Shown one piece after another: positions 17,354 through 26,556 of a DNA stretch of 64,000 nucleotides. Position numbers and translations under genes: made by a program. The notes beneath the pieces are model-generated. The model had not been told where the DNA came from and ran no database searches. It saw only the letters and a list, made by a program, of their open reading frames with translations. Position 1 is the stretch's first letter, and every line of letters starts with the position of its first letter. This DNA is from Shewanella sp. UCD-KL12 (GTDB taxonomy: Bacteria > Pseudomonadota > Gammaproteobacteria > Enterobacterales > Shewanellaceae): the NCBI RefSeq assembly GCF_001957125.1, contig NZ_MPHJ01000020.1, positions 1 to 64,000 on the forward strand, in the 5' to 3' direction.

Positions 17354-17580
17354 ACTTGGAACAGGTTTTAGCTTAGATCACGATAATGGTAGCAGAAAGG
17401 TGGAAAATCTAAGACGATGCTTACAAGTAAGCTGGTGGAGCTAAGATGAGGGTAGAGCTGAGACGATGACAACTAACTCGCTTTTGACTTTACCTTATAG
17501 AGCGCGCAGCGAACGTCAAATAGCGAAGCGTCGAACAGGCCGTAGCCCGTCCTTACAGCTTGCGCAGCAAGCTTTAGATA
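17354..17580. repeat. Repeat-rich intergenic DNA between the DsrE-family gene and atpC
   Basis: This stretch repeats the modules seen at 16448-16948. GCTTACAAGTAAGCTGGTGGA is cut short here as CTTACAAGTAAG (17420-17431). An AGCGAACGTC...TAGCGAAGCGTCG...GTAGCCCGTCCTTACAGC module lies at about 17507-17560, and an inverted pair GCTTGCGCAGCAAGC closes it (17559-17573). No gene is supported. Confidence 0.6.
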
Positions 17581-17581
17581 C

Positions 17582-17617
17582 AAAAAAAGCGCTCACCTTT
17601 CGGAGAACGCTTTTTTT
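17582..17617 (-). terminator. Terminator of the ATP synthase operon
   Basis: AAAAAAAGCG pairs with CGCTTTTTTT, with an inner CTC/GAG pair and a small bulge. It lies 16 bp past the atpC stop, and a T-run follows on the minus strand. Confidence 0.85.
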
Positions 17618-17632
17618 CATCAAACAATAACC

Positions 17633-18058
17633 TTATCTGGCAATGTTCTTCTTGATGGTATCGACAACGCGTAGCTGAGCTACAGCCTGAGCAAGCTCAA
17701 TCGCTGCTGCGGCGTAGTTGAAGTCAGCACCTGCATCAGCCATTGAGGCCTCTGCACGACGCTTAGCTTCTACAGCTGCTTTTTCGTCAATTTCATCGGC
17801 ACGCATTACTACGTCAGCCAATACTGAAACAGAAGAAGGTTGAACTTCCAGGATACCACCTGAAAGGTAGAACACCTCTTCTTTTCCATCTTGCTTGACG
17901 ATGCGCGCCATGCCAGGTTTGATATTTGTAAGCAGAGGTGCGTGACCAGGCATAATACCTAGATCACCTTCTCCACCAGTCACTTGTAGGTGTGCTACAA
18001 GTCCTGAGTAGATACTATTCTCAGCGCTTACAATATCAAGCTGTACTGTCATGGCCAT
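17633..18058 (-). CDS. atpC: ATP synthase F1 epsilon subunit (AtpC)
   Basis: Epsilon sits on the central stalk with gamma and can inhibit ATP hydrolysis. The 141-residue product has the N-terminal beta-sandwich (about 1-87; GEGDLGIMPGHAPLLTNIKPG) and the C-terminal helical hairpin. ATG 18058 has AAGGAG 7 bp upstream; a second ATG two codons on is also possible. It is the last gene of atpIBEFHAGDC. Confidence 0.95.
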   Translation of the reverse strand: MAMTVQLDIVSAENSIYSGLVAHLQVTGGEGDLGIMPGHAPLLTNIKPGMARIVKQDGKEEVFYLSGGILEVQPSSVSVLADVVMRADEIDEKAAVEAKRRAEASMADAGADFNYAAAAIELAQAVAQLRVVDTIKKNIAR

Positions 18059-18101
18059 CAGTTCTCCTTAAACTAGTACTCTGCATTAGCAGAATAACTA
18101 G

Positions 18102-19478
18102 TTATTTTTTGTTAGCTTTCTCAACGGCTTCGTCGATAGAACCAACCATGTAGAACGCTTGCTCAGGAAGGTGATCGAACTCACCATCTAGAATGCCCTT
18201 GAAGCCACGGATTGTGTCTTTAAGAGAAACGTACTTACCTGGAGAACCGGTGAATACTTCTGCTACGAAGAATGGCTGTGAAAGATATTTTTCAATCTTA
18301 CGAGCACGGGCAACGGTAGTCTTATCTTCATCAGATAATTCATCCATACCTAGAATCGCAATAATATCTTTCAGCTCTTTGTAGCGCTGAAGTACGGTTT
18401 GAACACCGTTAGCAACATCATAATGCTCTTGACCAACAACCAATGGATCTAGCTGACGTGAAGTCGAATCCAATGGGTCAACCGCTGGGTAAATACCCAT
18501 AGAAGCGATGTTACGTGACAATACAACAGTCGCATCTAAGTGAGCGAAGGTTGTTGCTGGTGACGGATCCGTTAAATCATCCGCAGGTACGTATACGGCT
18601 TGCACAGAGGTAATAGACCCTGATTTAGTCGAAGTAATACGCTCCTGAAGTACACCCATCTCTTCAGCCAGTGTTGGCTGGTAACCTACTGCTGATGGCA
18701 TACGGCCTAGCAGTGCAGATACTTCAGTACCTGCCAAGGTGTAACGATAGATGTTATCAACGAAGAAAAGTACATCTTTACCTTCGTCACGGAACTTCTC
18801 AGCCATAGTAAGACCAGTAAGTGCCACACGTAGACGGTTACCTGGAGGCTCGTTCATCTGACCATAAACCATGGCCACCTTATCGAGTACTCCTGAATCT
18901 TCCATCTCGTAGTAGAAATCGTTACCCTCACGAGTACGCTCACCTACACCGGCAAATACAGACAAACCTGAGTGTGCTTTAGCGATGTTGTTAATAAGTT
19001 CCATCATGTTGACGGTCTTACCAACACCAGCACCACCAAACAGACCTACTTTACCACCTTTAGCGAATGGACAAACAAGGTCAATAACCTTGATACCAGT
19101 CTCTAAAAGCTCAGTGGTGTTTGATTGATCTTCGTATGAAGGAGCTTCACGGTGGATCACATAGCGATCATCTTCACCGATAGGGCCCGCTTCATCAACT
19201 GGTTGTCCCAATACGTTCATAATACGGCCAAGGGTTTTATCCCCAACCGGAACAGAAATTGGTGAACCAGAGTTTACAACCTCAAGGCCACGACGCAGAC
19301 CATCTGAAGAACCCATAGCGATGGTACGAACAACACCACCACCTAGTTGCTGCTGTACTTCCAGCACCAAGTCTTCACTTTTGATCTCTAGAGCGTCATA
19401 TACCTGAGGTACGGCATCTTGTGGAAACTCAACGTCCACAACCGCGCCAATTACTTGGACAACAGTACCTGTGCTCAT
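18102..19478 (-). CDS. atpD: ATP synthase F1 beta subunit (AtpD)
   Basis: Beta carries the catalytic sites of the F1 head. The 458-residue product has the P-loop GGAGVGKT (148-155), the GERTREGND segment containing the catalytic Glu, and the conserved VDNIYRYT and DELSDED motifs, the latter being the DELSEED region that contacts gamma. Two small differences from the usual text are visible (VDNIYRYT for VDNIYRFT, and DELSDED for DELSEED); both are conservative. Length matches the family. Confidence 0.96.
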   Translation of the reverse strand: MSTGTVVQVIGAVVDVEFPQDAVPQVYDALEIKSEDLVLEVQQQLGGGVVRTIAMGSSDGLRRGLEVVNSGSPISVPVGDKTLGRIMNVLGQPVDEAGPIGEDDRYVIHREAPSYEDQSNTTELLETGIKVIDLVCPFAKGGKVGLFGGAGVGKTVNMMELINNIAKAHSGLSVFAGVGERTREGNDFYYEMEDSGVLDKVAMVYGQMNEPPGNRLRVALTGLTMAEKFRDEGKDVLFFVDNIYRYTLAGTEVSALLGRMPSAVGYQPTLAEEMGVLQERITSTKSGSITSVQAVYVPADDLTDPSPATTFAHLDATVVLSRNIASMGIYPAVDPLDSTSRQLDPLVVGQEHYDVANGVQTVLQRYKELKDIIAILGMDELSDEDKTTVARARKIEKYLSQPFFVAEVFTGSPGKYVSLKDTIRGFKGILDGEFDHLPEQAFYMVGSIDEAVEKANKK

Positions 19479-19513
19479 GATAAATCCTCTAAAACTTGTA
19501 TTCGTTACCTTGC

Positions 19514-20374
19514 CTAAACGGCAGCGGCACCTGAAACAATTTCCGAAAGTTCCTGCGTAATCGCAGCCTGACGGGCCTTGTTATAGACCAACTCCAAGTC
19601 ACTGATAAGTTCACCAGCGTTGTCTGTTGCAGCTTTCATAGCAACCATACGGGCCGCTTGTTCGGATGCAATATTCTCAACAACACCTTGGTAAACTTGA
19701 GACTCTACATAACGAACCAGTAAGGTATCCAAAAGTTGCTTTGGATCTGGCTCATATAGGTAGTCCCAGTGATGAGAAATCTCATCGCTCTCTGACTTAG
19801 GCAAAGGTAGCAGCTGTTCGATCACTGGTGTTTGGCTCATGGTATTAACGAACTTGTTAAATACCACGTACAAACGATCCAGCTTGCCTTCGTTGTATGC
19901 TTGTAGCATGACACGTACTGTTCCGATCAAGTCAGTTAACGACGGAGCGTCACCTAAACCTGAAGCGTGAGCAGATACCTGACCGCCGAAGCTATTGAAG
20001 AATTGTACGCTGCGTGCGCCAATTGGGCAGAATTCAACTTCTGCACCAGCTTCACGCTGCTTCTTCACGTCTGCGACAACTTGCTTAAACAAGTTGACGT
20101 TCAGACCACCACAAAGACCACGGTCGGTTGACACTACAATGTAACCAACACGCTTGGCTTCTCGCACTTCCAAATATGGATGCTTATATTCGAGAGAACC
20201 TTGCGCTACGTGACCGATCACCTTACGCATATTTTCTGCATATGGACGACTTGCAGCCATGCGATCCTGCGCTTTACGCATTTTGCTGGCAGCAACCATT
20301 TCCATTGCAGACGTGATCTTCTGAGTGTTTTGAACACTCGCGATCTTGGTTTTAATCTCTTTAGCGTTGGCCAT
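19514..20374 (-). CDS. atpG: ATP synthase F1 gamma subunit (AtpG)
   Basis: Gamma is the rotor shaft inside the alpha3beta3 head. The 286-residue product has the N-terminal helix (KEIKTKIASVQNTQKITSAMEMVAASKM), the conserved STDRGLCGGLN segment (about 83-93) and the C-terminal helix ELVYNKARQAAITQEL. Length is typical. Confidence 0.96.
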   Translation of the reverse strand: MANAKEIKTKIASVQNTQKITSAMEMVAASKMRKAQDRMAASRPYAENMRKVIGHVAQGSLEYKHPYLEVREAKRVGYIVVSTDRGLCGGLNVNLFKQVVADVKKQREAGAEVEFCPIGARSVQFFNSFGGQVSAHASGLGDAPSLTDLIGTVRVMLQAYNEGKLDRLYVVFNKFVNTMSQTPVIEQLLPLPKSESDEISHHWDYLYEPDPKQLLDTLLVRYVESQVYQGVVENIASEQAARMVAMKAATDNAGELISDLELVYNKARQAAITQELSEIVSGAAAV

Positions 20375-20422
20375 CTTAACTCTCCAATCTGGACCTGAGG
20401 CGCCTTACGACACCTCTATCGA

Positions 20423-21964
20423 TTACCAGGTTTGGGTTTCGACGAACTTATCGAGGCCAGCCTTCAACTCACCTTCGATGTCGGCATTATAGTTGCCGGT
20501 CTCGTTGATGGTCTTCATAAGGTCAGCATGCTCGCTGTTCATGAAAGAGAGCAAAGACGCTTCGAAATCACCGATTTTCGCAAGCTCAACACTTTGAAGG
20601 TAACCTTTCTCAGCTGCGAAAATAGACACAGACTGATCAGCTACGCTCATAGGTGCGTATTGCTTTTGCTTCATTAGTTCGGTAACACGCTCACCATGCT
20701 CAAGCTGAGCACGTGTTGCATCATCTAAGTCAGATGCAAACTGTGAGAACGCTGCAAGCTCTCGATACTGTGCTAGTGCGCTACGAATACCGCCAGACAG
20801 TTTCTTGATGATCTTAGTCTGAGCCGCACCACCAACACGAGAAACCGAAATACCTGGGTTAACAGCAGGACGTAGTCCAGAGTTAAATAGGTCAGTTTCA
20901 AGGAAGATCTGACCATCGGTAATCGAAATTACGTTAGTCGGTACGAATGCAGATACGTCACCAGCTTGAGTTTCAATAATCGGTAGAGCAGTCAAAGAAC
21001 CAGTTTGGCCTTTAACTTCACCTTTAGTGAACTTCTCAACATACTCTTCGTTAACACGTGAAGCACGCTCTAACAGACGAGAGTGAAGATAGAATACATC
21101 ACCTGGGTATGCTTCACGTCCTGGAGGACGCTTAAGTAGCAATGAGATCTGACGGTAAGCAACTGCTTGCTTAGAAAGATCATCATATACAATCAGTGAA
21201 TCTTCACCGCGGTCGCGGAAGTACTCACCCATTGAACAACCAGAGTATGGAGCCAAGTATTGTAGAGCAGCAGCTTCAGAAGCTGTAGCAACAACAACAA
21301 TGGTGTTCGCCAAAGCGCCATGTTCTTCTAGCTTGCGTACTACGTTAGCAATTGTAGAAGCCTTCTGGCCTACAGCTACGTATACACACTTAATGCCGGT
21401 ATCTTTCTGATTGATGATGGCATCGATCGCTAAAGCGGTCTTACCGATTTGACGGTCACCAATAATCAATTCACGCTGTCCACGACCGATTGGGATCATA
21501 GAGTCAACGGCTTTATAACCAGTTTGAACTGGCTCAGATACAGACTTACGTTCAATAACACCTGGTGCAATCATTTCAACAGGAGAGAAACCATCGTTGT
21601 CGATAGGTCCTTTTCCGTCGATTGGCTCACCCAATGTGTTGACTACGCGGCCTAATAGACCACGGCCAACTGGGACTTCCAAAATACGACCAGTTGTTTT
21701 TACTTTGTCGCCTTCAGCCAAAGAGGCGTAAGGGCCCATGACTACGGCACCGACAGAATCACGTTCTAAGTTCAACGCGATTGCAAAACGGTTACCAGGC
21801 AGTTCGATCATCTCACCCTGCATCACGTCGGCTAGGCCGTGGATGCGAATGATGCCGTCACTTACTGCAACGATAGTACCTTCGTTGCGAGCTTCACTAA
21901 CGACTTCGAACTGCTCGATCCGCTGTTTAATCAGATCGCTGATTTCAGTGGAATTCAGTTGCAT
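20423..21964 (-). CDS. atpA: ATP synthase F1 alpha subunit (AtpA)
   Basis: Alpha forms the non-catalytic nucleotide sites of F1. Starting at ATG 21964 the product is 513 residues, the same as in E. coli. GGGAG lies 7 bp upstream; a TTG two codons earlier is less likely. The P-loop GDRQIGKT is near residue 170, and the alpha/beta signature PAVNPGISVSRVG is near 363-375. Confidence 0.96.
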   Translation of the reverse strand: MQLNSTEISDLIKQRIEQFEVVSEARNEGTIVAVSDGIIRIHGLADVMQGEMIELPGNRFAIALNLERDSVGAVVMGPYASLAEGDKVKTTGRILEVPVGRGLLGRVVNTLGEPIDGKGPIDNDGFSPVEMIAPGVIERKSVSEPVQTGYKAVDSMIPIGRGQRELIIGDRQIGKTALAIDAIINQKDTGIKCVYVAVGQKASTIANVVRKLEEHGALANTIVVVATASEAAALQYLAPYSGCSMGEYFRDRGEDSLIVYDDLSKQAVAYRQISLLLKRPPGREAYPGDVFYLHSRLLERASRVNEEYVEKFTKGEVKGQTGSLTALPIIETQAGDVSAFVPTNVISITDGQIFLETDLFNSGLRPAVNPGISVSRVGGAAQTKIIKKLSGGIRSALAQYRELAAFSQFASDLDDATRAQLEHGERVTELMKQKQYAPMSVADQSVSIFAAEKGYLQSVELAKIGDFEASLLSFMNSEHADLMKTINETGNYNADIEGELKAGLDKFVETQTW

Positions 21965-21978
21965 GCTCAAACTCCCAA

Positions 21979-22512
21979 TTATGACTGCAGCATATCAGAC
22001 AGACGCGAAACTTTTCCGCGAACCGAGCCATCTATGACTAGGTCTCCTGCCGTGATAATTAAACCAGCGATAAGGCTGGTGTCTATGCTACAAGTCAGCT
22101 TAACTTTGCGTGTGAGACGCTTCTCTAAAGAAGCGCTAATTTCCTGTTGCTGTTCAGAACTAAGCTCAGTGGCTGAAACTACAGTAGCTTCAATCTCTTT
22201 TGCCCAATCAAGTTTCATCTCAACAAAAAGTTGAGACACAGCAGGTAGCGCTTCTAAACGACCGTTTTCAGCCATTACCTTTAACAAGTTCTGACCTTGC
22301 TCATTGACCTGCTCGCCACAAACTCCGATAAAGAGTTCAGCAAGCTGGTGACTGGCTAATGCGCCAGATAGCAGTGGTTGCATGGTTTCGTTTTCACTTA
22401 CCATAGCTGCGAAGTTGAGCATTTCTGCCCAGCTATCAACTGCATTTTTTTCAATGGCAAAATCAAAAGCTGCCTTTGCGTAAGGACGAGCGATGGTGGT
22501 TATTTCAGCCAT
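21979..22512 (-). CDS. atpH: ATP synthase F1 delta subunit (AtpH)
   Basis: Delta ties the peripheral stalk to the top of F1. The 177-residue product has the N-terminal six-helix domain (ARPYAKAAFDFA) and the C-terminal segment LIAGLIITAGDLVIDGSVRGKVSRL typical of the family. It lies between atpF and atpA with short gaps. Confidence 0.95.
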   Translation of the reverse strand: MAEITTIARPYAKAAFDFAIEKNAVDSWAEMLNFAAMVSENETMQPLLSGALASHQLAELFIGVCGEQVNEQGQNLLKVMAENGRLEALPAVSQLFVEMKLDWAKEIEATVVSATELSSEQQQEISASLEKRLTRKVKLTCSIDTSLIAGLIITAGDLVIDGSVRGKVSRLSDMLQS

Positions 22513-22528
22513 AACTCAAACTCCTTAT

Positions 22529-22999
22529 TTAAAGTTCAGCAACTAGTTTATTAACTATGTCACTGTGGGCGGCTTCATCAATCGAACGCTCAAGAATCTT
22601 CTCTGCACCAGCGATGGCAAGAGTAGCAACTTGCTTACGCAAGTCTTCTTTAACGCGATTACGTTCAGCTTCAATTTCTGCTTGACCCTGAGCGATAATT
22701 TTAGCTCGCTCAGCATCTGCTTCAGCCTTTGCTTCATCGACGATCTGAGCTTTGCGTTTGTTCGCTTGCTCAATGATCTCGTTAGCAGTAGCTTTGGCGT
22801 CTTTTAGCTGGTCAGTGGCTTTCGCCTGTGCCAACTCAAGGTCTTTTACGGCGCGGTCAGCGTCAGCTAAACCGTCGGCAATCCTTTTTTGACGCTCTTC
22901 GATGGCATTCATCAAAGGGGGCCAAACAAACTTCATGCAGAACCACACGAAGATAATAAAGGCAACCGTCTGACCGATTAGGGTAGCGTTGATATTCAC
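22529..22999 (-). CDS. atpF: ATP synthase Fo b subunit (AtpF)
   Basis: The b subunit dimerises to form the peripheral stalk. The 156-residue product has one N-terminal membrane helix (about 5-25) and a long, highly charged Ala/Lys/Glu-rich coiled coil (about 30-150). The length is the same as in E. coli. Confidence 0.95.
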   Translation of the reverse strand: MNINATLIGQTVAFIIFVWFCMKFVWPPLMNAIEERQKRIADGLADADRAVKDLELAQAKATDQLKDAKATANEIIEQANKRKAQIVDEAKAEADAERAKIIAQGQAEIEAERNRVKEDLRKQVATLAIAGAEKILERSIDEAAHSDIVNKLVAEL

Positions 23000-23036
23000 A
23001 ACAGCCTCCTATTTAGTTTAAAGACAGAAGCGTTTA

Positions 23037-23288
23037 TTACAGCATTGCACCAAGAGGGTTAGTGAATAGCATGAATAATGCGATACCAACACCGATCATA
23101 GTTACCGCATCAAGAAGACCCGCAACGATGAACATTTTAACTTGCAGCATAGGAGCCATTTCTGGTTGACGCGCAGCGCCTTCCAAGAACTTGCCACCTA
23201 GTAGGCCAAAACCGATAGCGGTACCAAGAGCACCCATACCAATTAGTAGAGCAACAGCAATAGCTGTCATGCCTAATACAGTTTCCAT
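23037..23288 (-). CDS. atpE: ATP synthase Fo c subunit (AtpE)
   Basis: The c subunit makes the proton-driven rotor ring. From ATG 23288 (GGAG upstream) the product is 83 residues with two membrane helices and a polar loop ARQPE (39-43). The ion-binding carboxylate is Asp60, set in GLLDAVTM. The residues of a Na+ site are not seen, so proton coupling is inferred. A start four codons earlier is open but less likely. Confidence 0.95.
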
Positions 23289-23355
23289 CTCTATCTCCAA
23301 ATATTCTAAATCTAGTTAGTTTATGATTTAGTTAATTAAATTTTACAGCAGATCC

Positions 23356-24150
23356 TTAATGATCTTCATGCGCCATGCTTAAATAAACAATGGTCAACAT
23401 CATGAAGATAAACGCCTGTAGGGTAATAACCATAATATGGAAGATTAACCAACCTAGTTGTAATGTTACACCTAGAGTAGATAACGCCCAGTTAGCACCG
23501 TACATCAACGCAATAAGGATGAAAATCAACTCACCCGCATACAAGTTACCGAACAAACGCAGTGCCAATGAAATAGGCTTAGCGATAAGAGTAACGGTTT
23601 CTAGCAGGAAGTTGACGGGTATCATTGCCCAATGGTTAAAAGGCTGCATGGTCAGTTCTTTAACAAAACCTGAAACGCCTTTGACTTTAATGCTGTAGTA
23701 AATAATCAGCACAAACACACCTAAAGCCATACTAAAGGTAATGTTTAAGTCGGTCGTTGGTACAACTTTCATATACGGGATACCAGCAGCCATCGCTAGT
23801 TCAGGGATCCAGTCAACTGGAACCATATCCATGAAGTTCATCATGAATACCCATACAAAAATCGTTAATGCCAACGGAGCAATAACAGGATTGCGGCCAT
23901 GGAAGGTTTCTTTCACGCTAGAATCGACAAATTCAATGATCATCTCGACAAAGCATTGAAGCTTGCCAGGAACACCAGTGGTTGCCTTTTTTCCTACGCT
24001 ACGGAATAGCCACAAGAACAGAACACCAAGCCCAACCGAAAAGAACAACGAATCAATATGCCATGTCCAGAAGCCTTCACCAACACTTAAGTTGGTAAGG
24101 TGGTGCTGGATATAGCCCTGCGGTGTTAACGCTTCACCAGTTGCAGCCAT
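23356..24150 (-). CDS. atpB: ATP synthase Fo a subunit (AtpB)
   Basis: The a subunit holds the half-channels next to the c ring. The 264-residue product is very hydrophobic, with the NFMDMVPVDWIPE segment and the essential Arg in SLALRLFGNLYAGE. Length agrees with the family. Confidence 0.95.
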   Translation of the reverse strand: MAATGEALTPQGYIQHHLTNLSVGEGFWTWHIDSLFFSVGLGVLFLWLFRSVGKKATTGVPGKLQCFVEMIIEFVDSSVKETFHGRNPVIAPLALTIFVWVFMMNFMDMVPVDWIPELAMAAGIPYMKVVPTTDLNITFSMALGVFVLIIYYSIKVKGVSGFVKELTMQPFNHWAMIPVNFLLETVTLIAKPISLALRLFGNLYAGELIFILIALMYGANWALSTLGVTLQLGWLIFHIMVITLQAFIFMMLTIVYLSMAHEDH

Positions 24151-24162
24151 GATTCATCCCAC

Positions 24163-24546
24163 TTAACTTTGCTTGAAATATAAAGGAGCTGTCCAATGCA
24201 CGATTAACGCTAAGGTATAACATACAAAAAGTGGCATAAAGCCGATTTTCATATTGATAAACACTAGTGAAAACATTGCAATTGTAAGCAGCAACTTTAC
24301 CGCTTCCCCCCAGTAAAAAGTCTTTACGACCTTAGCTGATGAACTTGCTCCCGTATGGGAAAAAGCGAGGGTTGCGAATACAAAATTAGGAAGTACAGCG
24401 ATTGAACCACCTGCCAAAGCAGATAATCCAGACTGAGCTCCCCACACGGCGAAAAAGAAAACCGAAGCAATCCCAGCTACCGCCGCCTGCATCAATACCA
24501 ATTTATAGGCTGACCACCGGCCACGACGAGCTAAAACTTTACTCAA
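24163..24546 (-). CDS. atpI: ATP synthase protein I (AtpI)
   Basis: AtpI is a small membrane protein at the head of atp operons that helps c-ring assembly. The 127-residue product has four hydrophobic segments and the typical GGSIAVLPNFVFA sequence (about 43-55). The start is TTG 24546, supported by GAGAGGA about 6 bp upstream. It leads the operon, 12 bp before atpB. Confidence 0.88.
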   Translation of the reverse strand: MSKVLARRGRWSAYKLVLMQAAVAGIASVFFFAVWGAQSGLSALAGGSIAVLPNFVFATLAFSHTGASSSAKVVKTFYWGEAVKLLLTIAMFSLVFINMKIGFMPLFVCYTLALIVHWTAPLYFKQS

Positions 24547-24632
24547 TTTATCCTCTCCGCATTAACGCTTTTTGTTTCGATGACCGGACTATATTTATCC
24601 GAACACTGTCGAGCGACAAAAAAGCTTGCGAA

Positions 24633-24660
24633 AGTATACCTTTTCAGGCCCTCAAAGCAA
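24633..24660 (-). promoter_or_regulatory. Likely promoter of the atp operon
   Basis: On the minus strand there is a -35 TTGCTT (24660-24655), a 16-bp spacer and a -10 TATACT (24638-24633), about 87 bp before atpI. Confidence 0.5.
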
Positions 24661-24771
24661 GTTTAAGCTGAGGAAAATCGACTCTTTTCGCGTGATCTAG
24701 CGCCAAAACTGCAAAAGTGTAAAGTTAACAGTTGTCACAAAATTACGTAATATGGCGTTAACTTGGGGTAT

Positions 24772-25662
24772 TTAGTGGATTTTATTGATAATACCGTCTA
24801 ATTCAGCGAGATCTTGGTAGTTTATTACCAATTTTCCTTTACCCTTTTTATTATGAGTGATGGAAACTTTTGCACCGAGTCTTTCAATTAATTGGCTCTC
24901 AAGACGGGCGACATCATGATCTTTTGCTGGCTTTTCGGCTATTTCAGGTTGGGTTAAGGTTTTATTAACTAAGCGTTCAGTTTCACGAACAGTTAATTCT
25001 TTAGAAGAGACTAATCTGGCGATATTTGTTTGCTCATCACCTTCGATGGCAAGCAATGCTCTGGCATGACCCATGTCGATATCGCCATACTCGAGCATAC
25101 GTTTAACAGGTTCATTGAGACCGTTAAGACGTAGTAAATTTGATACTGTTGCGCGAGATTTTCCTACTGCTGTAGCAATTTGTTGGTGAGTCAGCTCAAA
25201 TTCGCGCATTAAGCGGTCGAGTGCAATCGCTTCTTCCATTGCATTGAGGTCTTCACGCTGAATATTTTCGATTAATGCGATGGCAACAGCCGCCTCATCT
25301 GGCACCTGTTTAACGATACAAGGTACTTTTTGAAGCTGTGCAATTTGTGCTGCACGCCAGCGTCGCTCACCCGCGATGATTTCATACTTATTATCTGAAA
25401 TCATACGTACAACGATAGGCTGAATAATCCCTTGAGCCTTTATCGATTCAGCGAGTTCTTCAAGTGCTTCAGGAGACATATCTTTACGCGGCTGGTACTT
25501 ACCAGGTTGCATCATATCGATATCGAGTACTAACAAGTCATCTGTTTTAGCGGTAACTTCAGCAGTAACTTCTTCAGCAGAGTTGAGCTTGCTGCTTGCC
25601 GCATGGCTAGTACTAAGTAATGCGTCTAGACCTTTACCCAGTCCACGTTTTTTCAATGTCAT
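24772..25662 (-). CDS. parB: Chromosome partitioning protein ParB
   Basis: ParB binds parS sites, spreads on DNA and loads condensin to segregate the origin region; it is now known to be a CTP switch. The 296-residue product has an N-terminal ParA-interacting segment (KKRGLGKGLDALL), the CTP-binding motifs (GERRWRAAQIA about 98-108; ENIQREDLNAMEEA about 135-148), a helix-turn-helix (about 155-180; QIATAVGKSRATVSNLLRL) and a C-terminal dimerisation domain. ATG 25662 has AAAGG upstream. Four perfect parS sites lie across oriC at 39-63 kb. Confidence 0.95.
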   Translation of the reverse strand: MTLKKRGLGKGLDALLSTSHAASSKLNSAEEVTAEVTAKTDDLLVLDIDMMQPGKYQPRKDMSPEALEELAESIKAQGIIQPIVVRMISDNKYEIIAGERRWRAAQIAQLQKVPCIVKQVPDEAAVAIALIENIQREDLNAMEEAIALDRLMREFELTHQQIATAVGKSRATVSNLLRLNGLNEPVKRMLEYGDIDMGHARALLAIEGDEQTNIARLVSSKELTVRETERLVNKTLTQPEIAEKPAKDHDVARLESQLIERLGAKVSITHNKKGKGKLVINYQDLAELDGIINKIH

Positions 25663-25677
25663 TTCCACTGCCTTTGT

Positions 25678-26466
25678 TTAAACTTCTTCAACCTGTTGAT
25701 GCTGTTCAGCACGACGAATGATCTCTCCTGCTAAGGACAGATAGGCTTTGGCACCTGCACTCGACTTGTCGTAATACATGGCCGGAGCACCGAAACTTGG
25801 GGCTTCAGCCAGACGGACATTTCTTGGGATCACAGTTCGATATACTTTTTCACCAAAATGTTGCTTCAATTGGTCCGAAACATCATTGGCCAAGCGATTG
25901 CGAGGGTCGTACATGGTACGTAAGATCCCTTCGATACACAGACCAGGGTTAACCATGGCACCTATCTTACTGATAGTGTCCATCAGTGCGGTTAATCCCT
26001 CCAGCGCATAATATTCACACTGCATAGGCACAAGTACTGAATCTGCGGCTGACATGGCATTCACCGTCAACATGTTCAACGAAGGAGGGCAATCAATAAA
26101 GATAAAGTCATAATCATCTTTAATTGGCGCTAATGCGTTTCTTAATCTGATTTCGCGAGCGAAAAATTCCATCAGCTTGATCTCTGCTGCAGTCACGTCA
26201 CCGTTACCTGCGATCAGATCATATTTTCCACTTGTGTCTTTATAGACCACTTCATCGAAAGATTTTTCGTCGACCAACAACTCATACGCGGTATTTTCGA
26301 CACTGTATTTGTCGATACCACTCCCCATAGTTGCGTTACCCTGGGGATCGAGGTCAATCAAAAGCACTTTGCGCTTAGTTGCCGCCAAAGAGGCAGCTAA
26401 ATTGACACAAGTTGTTGTTTTTCCGACGCCACCTTTCTGGTTGGCCACGGCAATCACTTTACCCAC
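25678..26466 (-). CDS. parA: Chromosome partitioning ATPase ParA
   Basis: ParA is a Walker-type ATPase that moves ParB-parS complexes on the nucleoid. The 262-residue product shows the deviant Walker A KGGVGKTT (11-18) with the signature Lys, Walker A' LLIDLDPQGN (35-44) and Walker B FIDCPPSL (about 118-125). It ends 15 bp before parB and follows rsmG, the common order. Confidence 0.95.
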   Translation of the reverse strand: MGKVIAVANQKGGVGKTTTCVNLAASLAATKRKVLLIDLDPQGNATMGSGIDKYSVENTAYELLVDEKSFDEVVYKDTSGKYDLIAGNGDVTAAEIKLMEFFAREIRLRNALAPIKDDYDFIFIDCPPSLNMLTVNAMSAADSVLVPMQCEYYALEGLTALMDTISKIGAMVNPGLCIEGILRTMYDPRNRLANDVSDQLKQHFGEKVYRTVIPRNVRLAEAPSFGAPAMYYDKSSAGAKAYLSLAGEIIRRAEQHQQVEEV

Positions 26467-26556
26467 AATACCATCCTGTATGTCGCGTACTTGTTACCGA
26501 CACAATTAAAACCCATACCAAGTTGCTTGAATCATCAGAAGAATGCAACTGTAATG

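Noticed and set aside
21050..21070. CACGTG near 21057 in atpA as a possible parS
   Set aside because: The flanks (GTTAA and AAGCA) do not fit GTTN...NAAC on either side.
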